Positions 4,603 to 7,744 of a stretch of DNA of 7,744 bases are shown one piece after another. Both the position numbers and the translations under genes were made by a program. This DNA is from Deltaproteobacteria bacterium UBA3076 (GTDB lineage: Bacteria > Desulfobacterota > Dissulfuribacteria > Dissulfuribacterales > UBA3076). The first letter of the stretch is position 1, and each line of letters starts with the position of its first letter. The stretch is taken from assembly GCA_002367355.1 (NCBI GenBank), contig DFBQ01000114.1, forward strand, positions 1 through 7,744. The letters are read 5' to 3'. The notes beneath the pieces were generated by a model. It did not search any database and was not told the DNA's origin. It was given only the letters and a program-made list of their open reading frames with translations.

Positions 4603-6387
4603 CTAAATTTTCCATCCGGGTTTCAAATAAAGCTCAGCCAACTGAGCCATACTTACATTTGCAGGGGCATGGGTCAAGAGACACTGGGCCTTCTGGGTCT
4701 TCGGAAAGGCCATAACATCCCTTATGGTATTTTTTCCTGCCATAAGCATTACCAGACGGTCCAGGCCAAAAGCAATACCTCCGTGAGGCGGCGCCCCATA
4801 TGACAGGGCATCAAGAAGGAAGCCAAATTTGTCCCGGGCATCTTCTTCGGAGATTGATAGAGCCCTGAAGACGGCTTCCTGAACGGAAGTCTGGTGAATA
4901 CGAATACTGCCTCCACCTATCTCAACTCCATTAAGAACCAGGTCATAGGCCCTGGACCTCACGTTCGCAGGGTCGCTGGATAACAATTCCAGATCCTCGG
5001 TCCTTGGGGAAGTAAATGGATGGTGCAAAGCCACAAACCTTCCCTCATCTTCATCATATTCTACCAGAGGGAACTCAGTAATCCATATAAAATTAAATTT
5101 TCCTTCAGGAATAAGATTCCGGCGCCTGGCAAGCTCCACCCTGAGCTCTCCCAGGACCCTGTATACCACGGCCTTTTGATCCGCCCCGAAGAACATTATA
5201 TCTCCCGGAGCCGCATCTAACTGCTGTACTATTGCTATTTTTTCTTCCTCAGAGAAAAATTTCGCTATGGGTGACTGCCAGGAGGCGTCTTCCTTTATTT
5301 TTACCCAGGCAAGCCCCTTGGCCCCAAGGCCTATTGCAAACTCAGTAAGATCATCCAGGACCTTCCTCGAAAGATCACCCATGCCTTTTGCATTTATGGC
5401 CTTTACCACACCGCCGGCAGAAACCACCTTCTGAAAGACCTTCAGCCCGCATCCGGCGGCAATGTCCGATATATCGCAGAGCTCCAGGCCAAAGCGCGTA
5501 TCCGGACGGTCGGTCCCGAAACGACCCATTGCCTCATGAAAGGTCAACCTCCGAAACGGTGTCTTAATGTCCTTGCCCAAAGCCTCCTTAAACAGGAAGC
5601 ACATCAGGCCCTCTATCAGGTCAATAATGTCGTCTTCATCAATAAAGGACATCTCCATATCCAGTTGTGTAAACTCAGGCTGACGATCAGCCCTCAGGTC
5701 CTCGTCCCTGAAACACTTGACTATCTGGTAATAACGATCAAGGCCCGAGATCATAAGGATTTGTTTATAGAGCTGGGGAGACTGTGGTAGGGCATAAAAG
5801 CGACCCGGGTTAACCCTGCTGGGCACAAGGTAGTCCCTGGCACCCTCAGGGGTACTCCTTGTCAGCATAGGGGTCTCGATCTCGAGAAAGTCCCTGCTAT
5901 TCAAATAGGACCTCATGGCCTGGCAGACCCTGTGCCGCAGATTTATGCTCTCAACCATGTGGGGTCTTCTAAGGTCCAGATAACGGTATTTTAGCCTCAG
6001 GTTCTCAGATACTTCCCCTTCCTCATCAAGGGAAAATGCAGGGGTCTTGGAGGTGTTCAAAATGCGCAGATCACGGCATGCGACTTCTATCATGCCGGTC
6101 TTTATCTTTGGATTCTCCATGCCCTCGGGTCTTCTGCGGACCATGCCTTTTACTGCAACAACATACTCACTCCTGAGACTGTGGGCCTTTTGATGTGAAT
6201 CAGCGTGTACCTCAGGTGCAAATACCACCTGGGTGATCCCTTTGCGATCGCGAAGGTCTATAAAAATAAGCCCTCCGTGATCCCGCCGCCTGAGCACCCA
6301 TCCCATCAGCACCACGTCCTGGTCCAGGGCCGTCTCTGTAAGACTATAACAATCATGGGTACGCTTCAGCCCATCCATTAAATCCAT
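4603..6387 (-). CDS. aspS: aspartyl-tRNA synthetase, bacterial type, probably non-discriminating
   Basis: The enzyme charges tRNA-Asp with aspartate in the cytosol. The 594 residues cover an OB-fold anticodon-binding domain (about 25-110), class II motif 1 (around 144-175), motif 2 with FRDEDLRADRQPEFTQLD (226-243), the bacterial GAD insertion (about 285-420) and motif 3 with GIAFGLDRLVMLMAG (537-551). Length is normal for bacterial AspRS. In the anticodon domain the sequence is RRRDHGGLIF and RRRPEGMENP, giving His37 and Gly89. The matching positions in Pseudomonas aeruginosa AspRS (His31 and a Gly near 83) favour recognition of tRNA-Asn as well, whereas E. coli has Leu and Lys. A non-discriminating enzyme that feeds GatCAB transamidation is therefore likely, but inferred. 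The ATG at 6387 has GAGGT 7 nt upstream; an in-frame ATG four codons in (6376) is less well placed. The gene follows hisS by 87 nt. Confidence 0.97.
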   Translation of the reverse strand: MDLMDGLKRTHDCYSLTETALDQDVVLMGWVLRRRDHGGLIFIDLRDRKGITQVVFAPEVHADSHQKAHSLRSEYVVAVKGMVRRRPEGMENPKIKTGMIEVACRDLRILNTSKTPAFSLDEEGEVSENLRLKYRYLDLRRPHMVESINLRHRVCQAMRSYLNSRDFLEIETPMLTRSTPEGARDYLVPSRVNPGRFYALPQSPQLYKQILMISGLDRYYQIVKCFRDEDLRADRQPEFTQLDMEMSFIDEDDIIDLIEGLMCFLFKEALGKDIKTPFRRLTFHEAMGRFGTDRPDTRFGLELCDISDIAAGCGLKVFQKVVSAGGVVKAINAKGMGDLSRKVLDDLTEFAIGLGAKGLAWVKIKEDASWQSPIAKFFSEEEKIAIVQQLDAAPGDIMFFGADQKAVVYRVLGELRVELARRRNLIPEGKFNFIWITEFPLVEYDEDEGRFVALHHPFTSPRTEDLELLSSDPANVRSRAYDLVLNGVEIGGGSIRIHQTSVQEAVFRALSISEEDARDKFGFLLDALSYGAPPHGGIAFGLDRLVMLMAGKNTIRDVMAFPKTQKAQCLLTHAPANVSMAQLAELYLKPGWKI

Positions 6388-6421
6388 TCAATCTACCTCT
6401 TTAAGGTTACTTCCTTTTTTT

Positions 6422-6453
6422 AATTCAAAATTTAGAATTCAAAATTCAAAATT
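6422..6453. repeat. heptamer array (ATTCAAA) between hisS and aspS
   Basis: The plus strand reads aattcaaaatttag and then attcaaa repeated, with C residues spaced seven bases apart. It directly abuts the hisS hairpin and ends before the aspS ribosome binding site. On the minus strand it provides a T-rich tract (AATTTTGAATTTTGAATT) just after the hairpin stem, so it may serve as the U-rich tail of a terminator. Confidence 0.65.
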
Positions 6454-6482
6454 GTGTCTGAACGGCCTTTTCGTTCAGACAC
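6454..6482 (-). terminator. hairpin overlapping the hisS stop codon, probable rho-independent terminator or attenuator
   Basis: GTGTCTGAACG and its exact complement form an 11-bp stem with a 7-base loop (AAAAGGC on the transcribed strand). The upstream arm contains the last sense codons and TGA stop of hisS (6475-6477). The stem is followed by AATTTTGAATTTTG, which is T-rich but not a clean T-run, so termination may be partial, letting some transcription reach aspS. A role in 3' end protection is also possible. Confidence 0.65.
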
Positions 6483-7728
6483 TAACCAGCCTCTCCACTG
6501 CTGAAATCACATCATCAACAGGTACCTCGTGCTGATCGCGGGTCGTCATATCTCTAAGCACCACCTGTTTTTTATCAAGCTCGTCTTCTCCCACTATGAG
6601 CACATAACAGGCCCCTGCCCTACCGGCCTGCTTCATCTGGGCCTTAAGGCCCTTTTCCTCGTATGACATCTGCACAGCCAGTCCTTGATGGCGCCAATGT
6701 TTTATCCATGGCATGACCTCTTTTCTGGCCTTGGGACCCAGAGCCGCTATAAACAGATCAATAGATGGTCCCTTCTTATCCTTTCCAAGGAGCAGCAACA
6801 ACCGGTCAACCCCGATTGCCATTCCGACTCCGGGAAGATCGGGGCCGCCCAGGGCCTTTAAGAGGCCGTCATATCTGCCTCCTGCAGCCACTGTGCTCTG
6901 GGCACCCAGGTCAGGAGAGACTATCTCAAAGGTGGTCATCACATAGTAATCAAGCCCCCTTACCAGGTAAGGATTTATGACAAATGGTATGTCCAGTGTC
7001 TTAAGAAAGGCCAAGACCTTCTCCATGTGGTCTGCACACTCAGGACATAGATATTCCCTGCTGAGGGGTGCCTTGGCCATGATTTTCCTGCAGGCTTCGT
7101 TTTTACAATCAAAGACCCTTAGAGGATTTATCCGGCTCCTTCTTTGGCAGTCAGGGCAGAGATCCTGAAATACACTCTCAAGATATACCTTCAGATCATC
7201 CCTATACATGGGCCTGCATGCAGGGCAACCCAGGGAATTGATTTCCAGACGCAGATCCTTGAGTCCAAGCTGCTCCAGAATGTCCCATGCCATCCAGATG
7301 ACCTCAGTATCTGAAAAAGGGGCCTTTGTTCCCATCACTTCCACATTTATCTGATGAAATTGACGGAGCCTGCCCTTTTGAGGCCGTTCATGCCTGAACA
7401 TAGGCCCTGATGTAAACAGCTTCAACACCGGAGACTGGGCAAAAAGCTTATGCTCGTTTACTGCCCTTACAAGACCCGCTGTTGCCTCAGGCCTGAGGGT
7501 CAGAGAATCACCGCTACTGTCGATGAATGTGTACATCTCCTTTTCAACGATATCAGTGTGTTCGCCAATACTTCGAGCAAAAATCTCGGTCTTTTCCAGC
7601 AAGGGAATACGTATTTCTTTCAAACCAAAGGCATTGAAAACACTGCGGGCAAGGGACTCAACTCGATGCCAAAGCTCGATCTCATCAGGCAATACGTCCT
7701 TAAATCCGCGAACAGCTTTTATAGGCAC
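6475..7728 (-). CDS. hisS: histidyl-tRNA synthetase
   Basis: The enzyme charges tRNA-His with histidine in the cytosol. The 417 residues are a normal length for bacterial HisRS. It opens with the typical MPIKAVRGFKDVLP; class II motif 2 is FRHERPQKGRLRQFHQINVE (111-130), the histidine-binding loop is LVRGLDYY (255-262), and motif 3 is GVGMAIGVDRLLLL (300-313). The C-terminal anticodon-binding domain covers about 323-417. The insertion domain has eight cysteines in four pairs (168/171, 191/194, 208/213, 228/231), which look able to bind zinc; similar pairs occur in many bacterial HisRS proteins. The start is GTG at 7728 with GGAG 7 nt upstream. The frame stays open to the window edge (16 nt), but the family N-terminus supports this start. 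The pairing of hisS with aspS is common in bacteria. Confidence 0.97.
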   Translation of the reverse strand: MPIKAVRGFKDVLPDEIELWHRVESLARSVFNAFGLKEIRIPLLEKTEIFARSIGEHTDIVEKEMYTFIDSSGDSLTLRPEATAGLVRAVNEHKLFAQSPVLKLFTSGPMFRHERPQKGRLRQFHQINVEVMGTKAPFSDTEVIWMAWDILEQLGLKDLRLEINSLGCPACRPMYRDDLKVYLESVFQDLCPDCQRRSRINPLRVFDCKNEACRKIMAKAPLSREYLCPECADHMEKVLAFLKTLDIPFVINPYLVRGLDYYVMTTFEIVSPDLGAQSTVAAGGRYDGLLKALGGPDLPGVGMAIGVDRLLLLLGKDKKGPSIDLFIAALGPKARKEVMPWIKHWRHQGLAVQMSYEEKGLKAQMKQAGRAGACYVLIVGEDELDKKQVVLRDMTTRDQHEVPVDDVISAVERLVSV

Positions 7729-7744
7729 TTCCGGCTCCAGTTCT

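Noticed and set aside
6640..7250. Cysteine-rich insertion of HisRS as a novel zinc domain
   Set aside because: Similar Cys pairs occur in the insertion domain of many bacterial HisRS enzymes, so it is not unusual.

Overview
The window reads as a compact stretch of chromosome with every recognisable gene on the minus strand. In transcription order (right to left) they are hisS, aspS, a Re-citrate-synthase-like enzyme with a C-terminal Cache domain, a B12-binding-type radical SAM protein, lexA, and the first 37 or so codons of a DnaE-type DNA polymerase III alpha subunit. The suite suggests an anaerobic member of the former Deltaproteobacteria (Desulfobacterota; sulfate reducers or syntrophs). 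Re-type citrate synthase homologues are known mainly from strict anaerobes, the AspRS has residues linked to non-discriminating enzymes, and lexA lies beside a polymerase gene. This taxonomic assignment is inference from gene content, not from a marker-gene comparison.

Right half (about 4603-7744): hisS and aspS form a tRNA-synthetase pair. They are separated by a strong 11-bp hairpin that starts inside the hisS stop codon region, then an A/T-rich heptamer array and a good ribosome binding site for aspS. The AspRS carries His37 and Gly89, the residues associated with charging both tRNA-Asp and tRNA-Asn in Pseudomonas, so the cell may make Asn-tRNA by transamidation.

Middle (935-4602): after a spacer built of heptamer repeats in inverted orientation comes a 609-residue enzyme with a DRE-TIM catalytic barrel, most like Re-citrate synthase. 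In the place where a LeuA regulatory domain would sit, it has a cytosolic Cache/PDC-like sensor domain. Its 3' end overlaps by 41 nt the start (TTG) of a radical SAM gene, so the two are probably translated together. The radical SAM gene carries an in-frame array of an 8-nt tandem repeat, which could change reading frame if copy number changes.

Left end (1-934): lexA has a readable promoter, TTGATA-N16-TATAAT, with a near-perfect palindromic operator (core GAAC-AAAT-GTTC) in the spacer between the two hexamers. The best start codon lies exactly where transcription should begin, so the mRNA is probably leaderless. The next gene encodes the PHP-domain start of a DnaE-type polymerase. This arrangement resembles the SOS mutagenesis cassettes (lexA with imuB/dnaE2) of other bacteria.

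The strongest points for follow-up are the Re-citrate-synthase/Cache fusion, the lexA control region, and the recurring 7- or 8-nt repeats, which fill three intergenic spacers with different units and have also entered a coding region. No tRNA, rRNA, CRISPR array, insertion sequence or phage gene was seen.
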